A DNA stretch of 64,000 bases from Clostridiales bacterium (GTDB lineage Bacteria; Bacillota; Clostridia; Oscillospirales; CAG-272), in NCBI GenBank assembly GCA_012514145.1, contig JAAZAV010000014.1, forward strand, positions 1 through 64,000, written 5' to 3'. Both the position numbers and the translations under genes were made by a program. Of the stretch, positions 63,840-64,000 are shown in pieces; the stretch's first letter is position 1, and every line of letters starts with the position of its first letter. Below the pieces are notes generated by a model, which saw only the letters and a program-made list of their open reading frames with translations, made no database searches and was not told the DNA's origin.

Positions 63840-63873
63840 TTTGATCGTGTTTGACCTTAATTGACCTTTGACT
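63840..63873 (-). promoter_or_regulatory. CtsR operator array downstream of the promoter
   Basis: On the minus strand there are four CtsR heptads: GGTCAAT-TAA-GGTCAAA-CAC-GATCAAA with 3-bp gaps, plus AGTCAAA joined directly in front. They lie between the -10 box and the ctsR start. Confidence 0.85.
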
Positions 63874-63883
63874 TTGTGACGTT

Positions 63884-63912
63884 ATTATACATCAATGGTC
63901 AGTATTAGTCAA
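63884..63912 (-). promoter_or_regulatory. Promoter of the ctsR operon
   Basis: Minus strand TTGACT, 17-bp spacer, TATAAT. The -35 box touches the upstream CtsR heptads. Confidence 0.85.
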
Positions 63913-63929
63913 AGTCAAATAAAGTCAAT
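63913..63929 (+). promoter_or_regulatory. CtsR operator upstream of the promoter, opposite orientation
   Basis: AGTCAAA-TAA-AGTCAAT, two CtsR heptads with the standard 3-bp gap, directly behind the -35 box. Confidence 0.75.
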
Positions 63930-64000
63930 TTTGGCGGTTTGTGCCGACTATTAGTCATTTTCATTGATTTATATCTTTGTAATGAGGTTTTTTAAACTAT

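Overview
The window looks like chromosome from an uncultured anaerobic saccharolytic bacterium of the class Clostridia (Bacillota). Three things point there: a complete ctsR-mcsA-mcsB-clpC stress operon with CtsR boxes, a feoA-feoB-small Cys-rich protein iron operon, and purine-rich Shine-Dalgarno sites with TTGACA/TATAAT promoters. Oxygen-sensitive enzymes (an anaerobic sulfatase-maturase, a flavodoxin-type protein with a Cys cluster) fit an anaerobe, probably from a gut, rumen or digester. GC looks like the high 40s by eye; it was not computed. The genus cannot be named from the sequence.

Layout. 1-10.5 kb is mostly housekeeping: a membrane-anchored D-Ala-D-Ala carboxypeptidase (cut by the window edge), a Xer-type recombinase, a small membrane protein, radA, two AI-2E-family membrane proteins, ispE, and a PHP phosphoesterase / Lrp regulator / aminotransferase operon. 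10.6-20.7 kb begins the carbohydrate region: a solute-binding lipoprotein divergent from a DUF6259-like glycosidase, an Eis-like acetyltransferase with a double flavodoxin protein, an anaerobic sulfatase-maturase and a GH13-like enzyme. 20.7-38.3 kb is one long minus-strand run of tightly packed or overlapping genes. It starts with a MoxR/DUF58/VWA cassette and continues without a visible terminator into a UroD-like protein, a DUF4832-like protein, three solute-binding lipoproteins and an FAD oxidoreductase with HEAT repeats. 38.6-51.3 kb holds a beta-helix protein, a CE15-like esterase, two recently duplicated solute-binding lipoproteins, a methyltransferase, a BD-FAE-like esterase, another binding lipoprotein paired with a Gfo/Idh/MocA dehydrogenase, and a class-C serine hydrolase. 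51.4-56.4 kb holds an apparently 5'-truncated MMPL transporter with 63-bp coding repeats, a TetR regulator and an ABC exporter. 56.4-64 kb is feo and ctsR-clpC.

How the genes work together. Seven related lipoprotein solute-binding proteins lie among glycosidase-, esterase- and sugar-oxidoreductase-like genes, yet no importer permease or importer ATPase is present. None of the carbohydrate enzymes has a signal peptide. The simplest reading is capture of oligosaccharides at the surface, import through a permease encoded elsewhere, and breakdown inside the cell. The most unusual points are the expansion of orphan binding proteins with a built-in calcium-type loop, the coupling of the MoxR/VWA cassette to sugar-type genes, the double-Rossmann FAD/HEAT protein, and the truncated repeat-bearing MMPL protein.
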